Below, in pieces: positions 43,524-52,345 of a DNA stretch of 64,000 nucleotides. The position numbers and the translations under genes are program-made. Source of the stretch: Streptomyces sp. NRRL S-37 (lineage in GTDB: Bacteria > Actinomycetota > Actinomycetes > Streptomycetales > Streptomycetaceae); the NCBI RefSeq assembly GCF_000721605.1, contig NZ_JOIZ01000021.1, positions 1 to 64,000 of the forward strand, given 5' to 3'. Numbering within the stretch: position 1 is the stretch's first letter; each line of letters begins with the position of its first letter. The notes below the pieces were generated by a model. It was not told the origin of the DNA. It ran no database searches and saw only the letters and a list, made by a program, of their open reading frames with translations.

Positions 43524-45721
43524 TGGCATCCCGCTCCCCCCGTCACCGGCCTCCTCGCCAGGCCCGTGGCGGCTCCCTGCGTCGCCGTGTACCCCTGCGC
43601 CTGCTGCTCCCGGTGCTCGTCCTCGTCGCCCTGGCGGCGATGCTCATGCTGCGCGGATACGTGCACAGCGAGATCCTCGCCGACCACCGCGTCCAGAAAC
43701 CCGCACCCACCACCCAGGTGCCGAAGGACATACTGGAGGGCGGCCCGGTCATCGACGCCCGCACGGGCAAGCCCCAGAGCCTGAGCGTGCCCGACCACCA
43801 CCTCGTCCTCACCTTCGACGACGGCCCGGACCCGACCTGGACCCCGAAGGTGCTCGACGTGCTGAAGAAGCACGACGCGCACGCGGTCTTCTTCGTCACC
43901 GGCACCATGGCCTCCCGCTACCCGGACCTCGTCCAGCGCATGGTCGACGAGGGCCACGAGGTCGGCCTGCACACCTTCAACCACCCCGACCTCGCCCTCC
44001 AGTCCACCAAGCGCATCGACTGGGAGCTGTCGCAGAACCAGCTCGCGATCACCGGCGCGGCCGGCATCCGCACCTCGCTGTTCCGCCCGCCGTACTCCTC
44101 CTTCGCCGACGCCATGGACAACGAGTCCTGGCCGGTCACCGAGTACATCGGCAGCCGCGGCTACCTCACCGTCGTCAACAACACCGACAGCGAGGACTGG
44201 AAGCGGCCCGGCGTCGACGAGATCATCCGCCGCGCCACGCCGCACCATGGCAAGGGCGCCATCGTCCTGATGCACGACTCCGGCGGCGACCGCAGCCAGA
44301 CCGTCGCGGCGCTCGACGAGTTCCTGCCCGGCCTGAAGGACAAGGGCTACGAGTTCGACAACCTCACCGAGGCCCTGGACGCGCCCAGCGCGCACAGCCC
44401 GGTCACCGGCGCCGAACTCTGGAAGGGCAAGGCGTGGATCTTCCTGGTCCAGGCCTCCGAGCACATCACCGACGTCCTGGTGGTCGGCCTCGCGATCATC
44501 GGCACCCTGGTCATCGCCCGCTTCGTCCTGATGCTCCTCCTCTCCGGCATCCACGCCCGCCGGGTCCGCCGGAAGAACTTCCGCTGGGGCCCGCCGGTCA
44601 ACGAACCGGTGACGGTGCTGGTCCCGGCGTACAACGAGGCCAAGTGCATCGAGAACACCGTCAACTCCCTGATGGCGAGCGAGCACCCGATCGAGGTCCT
44701 CGTCATCGACGACGGTTCCACCGACGGCACCGCCCGCATCGTCGAGGCGATGGGCCTGCCCAACGTACGGGTGATCCGCCAGCTCAACGCGGGCAAGCCG
44801 GCCGCGCTCAACCGGGGTCTGGCCAACGCCCGTTACGACATCGTCGTGATGATGGACGGCGACACCGTCTTCGAGCCGTCCACCGTCCGCGAACTCGTCC
44901 AGCCCTTCGGCGACCCCAGGGTCGGCGCGGTGGCGGGCAACGCCAAGGTCGGCAACAAGGACACCCTCATCGGCGCCTGGCAGCACATCGAGTACGTGAT
45001 GGGCTTCAACCTGGACCGCCGGATGTACGACATCCTCCGCTGCATGCCGACCATCCCCGGCGCGGTCGGCGCCTTCCGCCGCTCCGCCCTGGAGCCCATC
45101 GGCGGCATGAGCGACGACACCCTCGCCGAGGACACCGACGTCACCATGGCGCTGCACCGCGCCGGCTGGCGCGTGGTCTACGCCGAGAACGCCCGCGCCT
45201 GGACCGAGGCCCCGGAGTCCGTCAGCCAGCTGTGGTCCCAGCGCTACCGCTGGTCGTACGGCACCATGCAGGCCATCTGGAAGCACCGCCGCGCGGTGAT
45301 CGACAAGGGCCCCTCCGGCCGCTTCGGCCGCGTCGGCCTGCCCTTCGTCTCCCTGTTCATGATCGTGGCCCCGCTGCTGGCCCCGCTGATCGACGTCTTC
45401 CTGCTCTACGGCGTCGTCTTCGGCCCGACCCAGAAGACGATCACGGCGTGGCTGGGCGTCCTCGCCATCCAGGCGGTCTGCGCGGCCTTCGCCTTCCGCC
45501 TCGACCGCGAACGCATGACCCACCTGATCTCGCTGCCGCTGCAGCAGATCCTCTACCGCCAGCTCATGTACGTCGTGCTGCTCCAGTCCTGGATCACCGC
45601 GCTCACCGGAGGCCGCCTGCGCTGGCAGAAGCTGCGGCGCACCGGCGTCGTCGAGGCGCCCGTCGGCGGAGCGGTACCGAGCCAGAGCCGGCGCAGCGAT
45701 GATCGGAGGCCCGTGGCATGA
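43523..45721 (+). CDS. matB: Bifunctional polysaccharide deacetylase / family 2 glycosyltransferase (MatB-like)
   Basis: 732 residues. Helix LLLPVLVLVALAAMLML is near 20-37. The NodB-type deacetylase domain follows: TFDDGPD from Thr97, HTFNHPDL from His150 with metal ligands His150/His154, FRPPYSSF and GAIVLMHDSG. A second helix precedes the processive GT2 domain: VIDDGSTDG (Asp396-397), MMDGDT (Asp445, Asp447), EDTD (536-539) and QRYRW (573-577), the cellulose/PgaC synthase set. Three to four C-terminal helices form the export channel. It should polymerise N-acetylglucosamine and deacetylate the chain outside. It is coupled to the genes on both sides. Confidence 0.92.
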   Translation: MASRSPRHRPPRQARGGSLRRRVPLRLLLPVLVLVALAAMLMLRGYVHSEILADHRVQKPAPTTQVPKDILEGGPVIDARTGKPQSLSVPDHHLVLTFDDGPDPTWTPKVLDVLKKHDAHAVFFVTGTMASRYPDLVQRMVDEGHEVGLHTFNHPDLALQSTKRIDWELSQNQLAITGAAGIRTSLFRPPYSSFADAMDNESWPVTEYIGSRGYLTVVNNTDSEDWKRPGVDEIIRRATPHHGKGAIVLMHDSGGDRSQTVAALDEFLPGLKDKGYEFDNLTEALDAPSAHSPVTGAELWKGKAWIFLVQASEHITDVLVVGLAIIGTLVIARFVLMLLLSGIHARRVRRKNFRWGPPVNEPVTVLVPAYNEAKCIENTVNSLMASEHPIEVLVIDDGSTDGTARIVEAMGLPNVRVIRQLNAGKPAALNRGLANARYDIVVMMDGDTVFEPSTVRELVQPFGDPRVGAVAGNAKVGNKDTLIGAWQHIEYVMGFNLDRRMYDILRCMPTIPGAVGAFRRSALEPIGGMSDDTLAEDTDVTMALHRAGWRVVYAENARAWTEAPESVSQLWSQRYRWSYGTMQAIWKHRRAVIDKGPSGRFGRVGLPFVSLFMIVAPLLAPLIDVFLLYGVVFGPTQKTITAWLGVLAIQAVCAAFAFRLDRERMTHLISLPLQQILYRQLMYVVLLQSWITALTGGRLRWQKLRRTGVVEAPVGGAVPSQSRRSDDRRPVA

Positions 45722-47046
45722 CCCACGGATACACGACCGGTACGGGCACGAGCCCGGAACCGGCGGGCCCGTACGGAACACCGCACGCGGGGAACACGGG
45801 CGCGGCCCCGGAGACGCCGTACACGCTCCCGCAGCAGCGCGCGTCCGAGCCGGCACCCGAGCCGGCTCCCGCCCCGGCGGCCAAGAAGCCGGGCCGGGAC
45901 CGGTATCTGGACCTGCTGCGCTCCATCGCCCTGGTCCGCGTCGTGGTGTACCACCTCTTCGGCTGGGCCTGGCTGTCGGTGCTGTTCCCGTCGATGGGCG
46001 TGATGTTCGCGCTGGCGGGCTCGCTGATGGCGCGGTCGCTGAAGCGTCCGGCGTGGAGCGTGATCCGCGGTCGCGTCCGGCGTCTCCTGCCGCCCATGTG
46101 GGCGTTCGCGGCGGTCGTGCTGGTGCTGCTGTTCGCGGGTGGCTGGGATCCGGGCGAGGACCCGGACCAGGGCGGCGGTGCCTGGGGTCTGATCAAGCTC
46201 TTCAACTACCTCGTGCCGATCGGCGCGCCGCCCTATCCCTGGGAGGCGGGTGCCCCGCTGGACTGGCTGGAGGGCAGCTGGGCCGACCAGGCGGTGGGAC
46301 CGCTGTGGTACCTGCGCGCCTACCTGTGGTTCGTCATCGCGTCGCCGCTGCTGCTGTGGCTGTTCCGCAAGGCTCCCTGGCCGACGCTGCTCGCTCCGCT
46401 CGGTCTGACGGCGATCGTCGGCACCGGCCTGGTGACCATCCCCGGCGAAACGGGCAACGCGGTCACCGACTTCGCGGTCTACGGAAGCTGCTGGATCCTG
46501 GGCTTCGCCCATCACGAGGGCATGCTGAAGCAGATCCCGAGGTACGTCTCCGTGTCCTGCGCGTCCCTGGTGATGGCCTTCGGCCTGTGGTGGGCCTCGA
46601 ACCACCTGGGCTCCGAGGGCTGGGACCTCAACGACATCCCGCTGGCCCAGGCCACCTGGTCGTTCGGCTTCGTCGTGATCCTGCTCCAGTACTCCCCGTC
46701 CTGGCAGGAACTCCCCGGCCGGCTGGCCAAGTGGGACAAGCTGGTGACCCTCTCCAACAACCGCGCGGTCACCATCTACCTGTGGCACAACCTGCTGATC
46801 ATGGCGACGGTCCCGATCATCGACCTGGCCTACCGGCTGCCCTTCATGCAGAGTGAGCGGGCGATGGGCGCTCTGGACAGCGCCTACACGATCTGGATGT
46901 TCGTCCTGGTCTGGCCGCTCATCGGCCTGATGATCCTCGCGGTCGGCTGGGTCGAGGACCTCGCGGCGAAGCGCAGGCCACGCCTGTGGCCGAACGGCAG
47001 CAAGAGCAAGCGCCCCCAGCCGGGCACCGGGGCGCACCGGGGCTGA
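45718..47046 (+). CDS. Acyltransferase family 3 membrane protein (OafA-like)
   Basis: 442 residues. A Pro-rich cytoplasmic leader of ~58 residues precedes GRDRYLDLLRSIALVRVVVY with the family's conserved Arg/Asp/His start (YHLFGW). About ten hydrophobic helices follow. RVRRLLPPMWAF and LWYLRAYLWFVIASP are family marks, and VTIYLWHN lies near the end. Such proteins move acyl groups, often acetyl or succinyl, onto extracellular sugars. ATG 45718 overlaps the synthase stop by four bases, so it is probably a modifier of the polymer made by that enzyme. A strong terminator follows. Confidence 0.9.
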   Translation: MTHGYTTGTGTSPEPAGPYGTPHAGNTGAAPETPYTLPQQRASEPAPEPAPAPAAKKPGRDRYLDLLRSIALVRVVVYHLFGWAWLSVLFPSMGVMFALAGSLMARSLKRPAWSVIRGRVRRLLPPMWAFAAVVLVLLFAGGWDPGEDPDQGGGAWGLIKLFNYLVPIGAPPYPWEAGAPLDWLEGSWADQAVGPLWYLRAYLWFVIASPLLLWLFRKAPWPTLLAPLGLTAIVGTGLVTIPGETGNAVTDFAVYGSCWILGFAHHEGMLKQIPRYVSVSCASLVMAFGLWWASNHLGSEGWDLNDIPLAQATWSFGFVVILLQYSPSWQELPGRLAKWDKLVTLSNNRAVTIYLWHNLLIMATVPIIDLAYRLPFMQSERAMGALDSAYTIWMFVLVWPLIGLMILAVGWVEDLAAKRRPRLWPNGSKSKRPQPGTGAHRG

Positions 47047-47067
47047 CGTCACGGCGCTGACACGCGA

Positions 47068-47114
47068 AACGGGCGAGGGCCGTCGGACAACACTTCCGAC
47101 GGCCCTCACCCGTT
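47068..47114 (+). terminator. Terminator of the exopolysaccharide operon
   Basis: AACGGGCGAGGGCCGTCGGA (47068-47087) pairs with TCCGACGGCCCTCACCCGTT (47095-47114) over 20 positions with one G-T pair. Confidence 0.9.
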
Positions 47115-47150
47115 CACTGCCTGGCCGCCTCGGACAGCGGGAAAGTCGTC

Positions 47151-47450
47151 ATGAGCGTCTCCCCGGTGGGCGCACTGCCCGCCCGCGGGATCGCCCTGGA
47201 CACCTACGGAGCCCGGGGCAGCGGTGAAGAGGAGTTCAACCACGTGGTCGGCACGGCCGGCTCCGACGTCGAGAAGGTGGTCGTGCACGATCCCGGAAAG
47301 ACGGTCCACGTCACACTCCAGGACGGCCGCTGGACCGCGTGGTGGCCCGACGGCCGGCTGGAGGGCCTGCTCACCGGCACGTTCACCGTCACCTTCACGG
47401 ACGGGTCGAGTCACACGGTCACCGCGAAGTCGTTGACCGACGGGGGGTGA
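47151..47450 (+). pseudogene. Probable C-terminal fragment of an ECF-associated membrane protein
   Basis: 99 codons from ATG 47151. The part VVGTAGSDVEKVVVHDPGKT then VHVTLQDGRWTAWWPDGRLE is a beta-rich domain that I associate with the extracytoplasmic end of proteins paired with ECF sigma factors (‘VxATVKDGxFAAWWPG’). There is no signal peptide or membrane helix, the ATG has no good ribosome binding site, and it lies just past a terminator. An independent small protein is possible but I favour a remnant. It is convergent with the gene at 47507. Confidence 0.5.
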
Positions 47451-47506
47451 GGCCGCAGCCTCACGCGCCCTCGCCCCTGGGGACCGTCCCCGTGCACGGG
47501 TCGGCT

Positions 47507-48571
47507 TCAGTCGGCGGCCTCGGTGGGCGTCTGCCCCTGCCGGTCGACGACCCCGCGTTCCATGACGGCGTCGGTACCGAACAGCACGTCGCCCGCGGTA
47601 CCCGCGGCTCCCTCGACGAAGTACACCTGCGAGCCGATGTAGGCGAGAGTCTTCTCGTCGAATATCAGCACGGATCGGGTCGCGGAACCGGAGGCCTGGT
47701 GGGTGATGCCGATGCCGTGGCGCCCGGCCGCGTCGACGGCGTCGGGGATCCAGGTGACGCCGGGGGTGCGGGCGACGGCCCGGTACAGGGCGGAAGCGGT
47801 CTCGGGCGGCATGATCACGCTGCCCAGCAGGTCTCCGATCGTCCTGAAGACGGCCTCGTCCTTCGAATCGCCCTTCTCCACCACGGTCCGGGTGCGCAGC
47901 AGCTCGAGAAGGTCGTCGGGATCGGTGGGCAGCGAGGCCAGCCATGCGTAGGTGGGATACCGCAGACCGGGGCCCACGGGTGCCGCGGACGTGACGGGGA
48001 TCAGCTGACCGGGCATCACAGCGTCCTTCCCGCTCGACCGGAGCCAGCCGGTCGTGGTCGTGCGTCCGCGCTTCTGAGTCGTCCAGAGTTCCTCCTTGTG
48101 CGCCGCACCGAGCACCACACGACCGCCGAAGGCGCCCTTGTTCTCGCGCGCCAGGCGCTGGACGTACACGAACTGGTTCTCCTCCACCGGCGTCGCGTCC
48201 GTCTTCATGGCCGCGGCGGCGATCCGGTCGAGAGTGACGGTTGCGCCGTCGGCTCGGGCCGGTGCGGAAGCGGTGGGCCCGGCCGCCGGTGCGGAGCCGT
48301 GGTCGCCGCCGGAGAACGTGACGACCATGGCACCGGCCAGGGCCAGAGCCAGTGCCGTGACGGGCAACGCCAGGGCCGGGCGCGGCAGCCTGCGGCGGGA
48401 AGGGGTGGGCGGCATCGCACCGGAAGCGCTGTGGTCGTGGTCGATCTGCTGCATCAGAAGGTCCTTGCAGTGGAGACGGCGGCTCGGCGGAAGGTCCCAG
48501 TCGGCCGAAGCAGCCAGCAATTCCTCCGCCTCGCTCCGGGCGGAGCCGGCGCGCGGGTTGTCGGCGTTCAT
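47507..48571 (-). CDS. CU044_5270 family membrane protein, sigma factor partner
   Basis: 354 residues. A cytoplasmic N-terminus of ~65 residues (SEAEELLAASADWDLPPSRR) is followed by one helix LALPVTALALALAGAMVVTF. An extracytoplasmic domain of ~240 residues contains ENQFVYVQRLARENKG and RTPGVTWIPDAVDAAGRHG, typical of the CU044_5270 family found next to ECF sigma genes. ATG 48571 overlaps the sigma factor stop by four bases. It is probably a membrane regulator or anti-sigma factor for the upstream sigma, though the family's biochemical role is not established to my knowledge. Confidence 0.85.
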   Translation of the reverse strand: MNADNPRAGSARSEAEELLAASADWDLPPSRRLHCKDLLMQQIDHDHSASGAMPPTPSRRRLPRPALALPVTALALALAGAMVVTFSGGDHGSAPAAGPTASAPARADGATVTLDRIAAAAMKTDATPVEENQFVYVQRLARENKGAFGGRVVLGAAHKEELWTTQKRGRTTTTGWLRSSGKDAVMPGQLIPVTSAAPVGPGLRYPTYAWLASLPTDPDDLLELLRTRTVVEKGDSKDEAVFRTIGDLLGSVIMPPETASALYRAVARTPGVTWIPDAVDAAGRHGIGITHQASGSATRSVLIFDEKTLAYIGSQVYFVEGAAGTAGDVLFGTDAVMERGVVDRQGQTPTEAAD

Positions 48572-49215
48572 CGGGTTTCCTCCTGCAGAAACAGGGCCGC
48601 GATCGCGGCCTCACCTTCTTCCTCTCCGCGACGCTCACGCGGTTCCGCACTTCTTTCGGACGCCGGACCGGCGCTGTACCGGGCCAGTCGCGTCCGGGCG
48701 CGGGAGAGCCGGGACCGCACGGTGCCGACCGGAATGCCCAGTGCCTCGGCGGCCTGCCGGTAGTCGAGCCCGGCACCCACGCACAGGGCGATCACCTCAC
48801 GGTCCCGGCGACTCAGCCGGCGCAGGGCGGCGTGGACCGACGCCAGGCGGTGGGCGTCGTCGATCCGGCCGGCCGTCTCGTCCGCGAAGTCCGCCACCGA
48901 CCGGGGCTCCGGGGCACGTGCCAGAAAGGCGAGCCGTCGGCGCAGACCGCGGTTGGCGTTGTGCGCCTTGTGCGTGGCGATGCCGAGCAGCCACGGCGTG
49001 AGTGAACCGCCGTCCGGTTCCAGCGACCGCCGGGTGCGCCAGGCACCGAGGAAGGTCTCGGACATCACTTCCTCGGCCTCCGACCAGTTGCCGGTCAGTC
49101 GCAGGGCATGGCTGTAGACGGCGCGGGCGTTCTGGTCGTACAGGTCCGCGAACGCCGCACGGTCTCCCGCCCGTACTCGCGCCCGCAACGACTCGCTGGG
49201 TTCTGTAGGACTCAC
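48568..49215 (-). CDS. ECF-type RNA polymerase sigma factor
   Basis: 215 residues. Region 2 has DRAAFADLYDQNARAVYSHA and NWSEAEEVMSETFLGAWR. Region 4 has LSRRDREVIALCVGAGLDYR, QAAEALGIPVGTVRSRLSRA. A Glu-rich tail of ~40 residues follows. It directs RNA polymerase to a small regulon that is unknown. ATG at 49215. The partner gene overlaps its 3-prime end by four bases. An IS-type remnant begins within ~400 bases upstream, so this pair sits in a disturbed region. Confidence 0.92.
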   Translation of the reverse strand: MSPTEPSESLRARVRAGDRAAFADLYDQNARAVYSHALRLTGNWSEAEEVMSETFLGAWRTRRSLEPDGGSLTPWLLGIATHKAHNANRGLRRRLAFLARAPEPRSVADFADETAGRIDDAHRLASVHAALRRLSRRDREVIALCVGAGLDYRQAAEALGIPVGTVRSRLSRARTRLARYSAGPASERSAEPRERRGEEEGEAAIAALFLQEETR

Positions 49216-49637
49216 ACCTTCTTCTCTCCGCCCGCCCGGCCGCGTTCCCGTGTCCTACGCCACACCGGCGGTCGCCCGCGATGCTTCCGGCCGACGGCGC
49301 CGTCTCGCGCGCCGGATCCCTGCCGCACCCTCAGACTCCCAGCCGGCCAAGGCGCCCGCGTTCTCACCTGCCGGGCGGGACGAGGTCGAGCGCGTGGTCC
49401 GGGTACGACACGCAGTGGCCGGTGGCGCGGGCGGTGCCGGCCCAGCCGGTGAGGCGGGCCGGAGCGATCGCGAGATCGCGGCAAGCGGCCGTCGCGCGGC
49501 ATCCTGGACGTGACCGTAAGGCGACCCGTGCTCATCCGACCGGCAATCAGGTCCCTGACCGGCGACGTCCGTCCGGCCTTGCGGGGTGTGGACGACGAAC
49601 TTCGTCGCCCCGCACACCGGCCGGCTCCAGCGCACGG
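49216..49637. other. Intergenic region with short orphan reading frame
   Basis: About 420 bases between the sigma gene and the transposase remnant. On the minus strand, bases about 49380-49470 read RLTGWAGTARATGHCVSYPD then HALDLVPPGR and stop, which looks protein-like (perhaps an oxidoreductase tail) but has no start or recognisable family. The sigma factor promoter should lie in 49216-49300. Confidence 0.4.
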
Positions 49638-49974
49638 TCACGGACCGTGAGACCTCCGGTCCGCACGGAGCCTGCCGGGGCGGCGCCTTCGCGGGCCGCG
49701 CCGGGGGCGGATGGCGGGGACGCCCGGGACCAGCGGCAGCAGCGCCTGGCTGTCGCGAACGTTGGCGCCGGACACGCCAAGTGCGAGAGGCAGCCCCTGC
49801 CCGTCGGACAGGACGTGCAGTTTGCTGCCCTTCTTGCCCCGGTCGACCGGATTGCGCCCGGTCAGCGATCCCCCCTTTTCGCGCGGACGGAGGCCGCGTC
49901 CACGATGGCCGAGGTCCAGTCCACCTCGCCCAAAGTTCGTCAGGAACCAACCGCTGCGACAAACCAACACCCAC
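49638..49974 (-). pseudogene. IS5-family transposase remnant
   Basis: GTG 49974 opens as VGVGLSQRLVPDELWA, the usual start of this transposase group, and then breaks. In another frame the DDE core reads KGGSLTGRNPVDRGKKGSKL, HVLSDGQGLPLALGVSGANV then RDSQALLPLVPGVPAIRPRRG, ending without the C-terminal third. The segment between start and core (~80-100 residues in relatives) is missing. At least one deletion and one frameshift make it inactive. Confidence 0.85.
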
Positions 49975-50022
49975 GGCAAAGCGTCATGCCGCATCAACCT
50001 CACACCACGTGAGACACCCTCT

Positions 50023-50110
50023 AAAAGCGTGAGCATTTCAGCCCGAAGTGTTCACATCCCGCTCATATGAGTGCGTCGGATACGCAAGCCCGCCGAATGC
50101 TCACGCTTTT
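50023..50110. repeat. 15-bp perfect inverted repeat beside the IS remnant
   Basis: AAAAGCGTGAGCATT (50023-50037) and AATGCTCACGCTTTT (50096-50110) are exact complements 58 bases apart. The spacing and the neighbouring transposase remnant suggest ends of a small non-autonomous element or a leftover IS terminus. Confidence 0.75.
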
Positions 50111-50464
50111 CGGCGCAGTGAGAGACCATGGCCCCTCCAGGGAGGTCGTGTCCGTCGGGTGATGTGGCCGGTCACGTACAGGGAACGTGCGGGTCGCCGC
50201 CGAGACGGCCCGGCGTGCGGGCGAGGCGCGGACGCGTCGCGAACTCCGCAGGCCCGGCAGCCGACGGTGGATCGCGGACATGCCCGGGCCCCCGCCTTTC
50301 TCCGGCCGCTCGCTCGCTTCCCTCCCGTGCTGGAGCGAGCCGAGTCAAGGGTGGCCCGGAGGGCCATCGGCGGAGCCGACGCGGAGTGGAGCGCAGCGGA
50401 ACGCAGCGCCCTTTGCTCGGGTCGTGGAGGCACGACCCTGCAAGGAAGCGAGTGGCCCCGACGG
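50111..50464. other. Non-coding stretch rich in GAGC-type motifs
   Basis: About 350 bases with no supported gene. Around 50330-50410 there are repeated GGAGC/GGAAC-like units (GAGCCGA, GGAGCCG, GTGGAGCGCAGCGGAACGCAGCG). Short open frames on both strands have no protein-like features. Confidence 0.5.
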
Positions 50465-50638
50465 TCACTTCATGATGTGCGTGAGGAAGGCGACCCACGT
50501 AGTGGGGGAGAGGTCGAGTTGAGGGCCGGGTGTCGTCTTCGAGTCGCGTATGAGGACGGCGGTAGGGGTGGTGGCCACTTCGACGCAGTTGGAGGCGTCG
50601 GGGCTGTAGGAAGACTTGCGCCATGGGTAATCGGACAT
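50465..50638 (-). CDS. DUF397 domain small protein
   Basis: 57 residues, MSDYPWRKSSYSPDASNCVE, then VATTPTAVLIRDSKTTPGPQ and a WVAFLTHIMK end. The WRKSSYS-x-N/DCVEVA start and the VRDSK-like core are the DUF397 signature. DUF397 proteins of Streptomyces are encoded next to XRE-type regulators of the WhiJ/AbaA-like class and are thought to modulate them, in a toxin-antitoxin-like or developmental role. The XRE gene ends seven bases before the start, and GGAG within its last codons serves as ribosome binding site. Confidence 0.9.
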   Translation of the reverse strand: MSDYPWRKSSYSPDASNCVEVATTPTAVLIRDSKTTPGPQLDLSPTTWVAFLTHIMK

Positions 50639-50645
50639 GGTGACT

Positions 50646-51497
50646 TCAGGTCTCCTGGGCGAGGCGGTGGATCAGGTCGCGGGACTCGGCAGGCTTGAGG
50701 GCGTTCGACTCCATGCGGTCGAGCACTGAACGGTACTTGTTCAACTGGGCTTCCGCGTCCAGGAACTCGCACCCGTGGTGGGTGTCCAACTGCACGGTGT
50801 CGAGCTGTGGGACGGGACCCAGCAGGTAGTCGATCGACTGTCCCGTTCCAGGGAAGGAACCCTTGCCGAACGGGATGATCCGGACGGTGACGTGTTCCAG
50901 TTCGCTCATGTCCAGCAGGTGTCGGAGTTGGGCGCGGACGGTCGTGGAGCCGCCGTACCCCATGTGCAGCGCGGACTCGTGGATCACCGCCGTATAGGGC
51001 GGTGGGTCCTCGCGGTGGAGAATGCCTTGCCGCTTGATGCGGTGGGTCACGCGGTGCTCGATCTCGTACTGCCGCAGCGGCGGCACCGCTTCGCAGAAGA
51101 GCGCACGGGCGTGGTCCGTGGTCTGTAGCAGCGCTGGGATGTGGACGACCAACGCCACACGCAGGGCTGCCGCGTGGTGCTCTAGTTCGGCGAGGTCGAT
51201 GAGGCCCACCGGAAGATGCTCGCGGTACTCCTCCCACCAGCCCCGTGACCGCCGCCCGGTCATCGCGGCCAGCGCGTCGACCAGCGCGGTGTCGGGACAG
51301 GCGTAGGCGTGTGCCATGGAGTGGATCCGGTCGGCACTGACGGGTGTACGGCCTGTCTCGATCATGCTGATGCGCGCTTGGTTGACGCCGAGTAGTTCAC
51401 CGGCGCCAGTTGCGGTGAGGCCTGCCCGTTCACGGAGCTTGCGCAGCTCAGCGCCCAGTCTCCGCTGCCGCAGCGTCGGATTGTTCGTGGGCGGCAA
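50646..51497 (-). CDS. XRE-family regulator with DUF5753 domain (WhiJ-like)
   Basis: 283 residues. The N-terminal helix-turn-helix reads LGAELRKLRERAGLTATGAG, ELLGVNQARISMIETGRTPV. The C-terminal ~180 residues form the DUF5753 domain (HIPALLQTTDHARALFCEAV; IPFGKGSFPGTGQSIDYL; a late YRSVLDRMESNAL helix). Such genes occur in many copies in Streptomyces, each with a DUF397 partner and often an ATP-binding protein nearby, and members such as WhiJ and BldB partners affect development. ATG at 51497. The DUF397 gene follows; the ATP-binding gene is divergent. Confidence 0.92.
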   Translation of the reverse strand: MPPTNNPTLRQRRLGAELRKLRERAGLTATGAGELLGVNQARISMIETGRTPVSADRIHSMAHAYACPDTALVDALAAMTGRRSRGWWEEYREHLPVGLIDLAELEHHAAALRVALVVHIPALLQTTDHARALFCEAVPPLRQYEIEHRVTHRIKRQGILHREDPPPYTAVIHESALHMGYGGSTTVRAQLRHLLDMSELEHVTVRIIPFGKGSFPGTGQSIDYLLGPVPQLDTVQLDTHHGCEFLDAEAQLNKYRSVLDRMESNALKPAESRDLIHRLAQET

Positions 51498-51725
51498 AGT
51501 GTGTCCCTCCCGGCCGCGAGGCGGCGCGTTTCTCCCTCACGCGAGTGAAGCATGGATGGTTTCCGCTGATTCCGTAGGAACCATCTAACCATCGGCTCTA
51601 CGGTGGTCACGCAACGCTCGACCGTCCGCTCCGTAAGCCGGAAGTGCACCGCAAACTGCGGCACCGCCACCGTCCGACGGAGTTGTTGAGCGAGCCCAAG
51701 TCCCTCCAACTCCCCGGAGACAACC

Positions 51726-52193
51726 ATGGTCACCGTAGCCCCGCCCCACCCCTGGGTGTACGCCCTTCGCCTCCCCCATGACCCCCGCGCGGTACGCGTC
51801 GCACGCATGACGGTGCGGGCCGCGCTCGACGGGCACGGCAGGCGGGACGCTCTCGACGTCGTGGAGTTGCTGACGTCGGAGCTGGTCACCAACGCCTACC
51901 TGCACACCAAGGGGCCCGCCTCCCTGCGGCTCACCGGGCTGAGCGACGGCCGGCTGAGGGTCGGCGTGTGGGACAGCCACCCGTACGTCCCCGCCCCGTT
52001 CGGCGGGGCCGGTGGCGACTCCGTTCCGCCCGCTCGGCCCGGCGCCGAATCCGGGCGTGGGCTGCTTCTCGTCCAGCAGTACGCCGACTCCTGGGGCGGG
52101 TGGTCCCTCGGCGACGGCGGGCTGGGGCGAGGGGCCGGGAAGCTGCTCTGGTTCCAGGTGGGCGGGCCTGCCGCACAGCCCCCGCGGCGCTGA
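51726..52193 (+). CDS. ATP-binding (HATPase_c, RsbW-like) protein
   Basis: 155 residues. GHKL fold marks: ELLTSELVTNAYLHTKGPAS (N box, Asn57-type) and RVGVWDSHPY (G1-type), then a glycine-rich AESGRGLLLVQQYADSWGG segment that fits the G2 box. Single-domain proteins of this kind act as anti-sigma-like kinases in Streptomyces, and many are paired with XRE/DUF397 genes as here. ATG at 51726. It is divergent from the XRE gene with a ~230-base gap holding both promoters. Confidence 0.88.
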   Translation: MVTVAPPHPWVYALRLPHDPRAVRVARMTVRAALDGHGRRDALDVVELLTSELVTNAYLHTKGPASLRLTGLSDGRLRVGVWDSHPYVPAPFGGAGGDSVPPARPGAESGRGLLLVQQYADSWGGWSLGDGGLGRGAGKLLWFQVGGPAAQPPRR

Positions 52194-52206
52194 AGCCGTC
52201 GTACCT

Positions 52207-52232
52207 CTCACCTGGTCCCCGTGCCGGGTGAG
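52207..52232. promoter_or_regulatory. Inverted repeat CTCACCTGG / CCGGGTGAG upstream of narK
   Basis: Nine-base arms (one mismatch) around an eight-base centre, 114 bases before the narK start and just after the stop of the ATP-binding gene. It could be a terminator for that gene or an operator for narK. Confidence 0.45.
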
Positions 52233-52345
52233 CGCAACGTTCCCTGCCGGTCACCGCCTGCCACAGCGACGAAACGCCCCCTCCCTACCGTCGGGACCAG
52301 CCCCTCGCGGCACCGCCCGCGCCCCCGGAGAGCAGTGGAGGCCTC

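Noticed and set aside
49255..49974. 239-codon minus-strand gene
   Set aside because: Only its first ~15 residues match a transposase start; the rest is an out-of-frame shadow of the transposase core.
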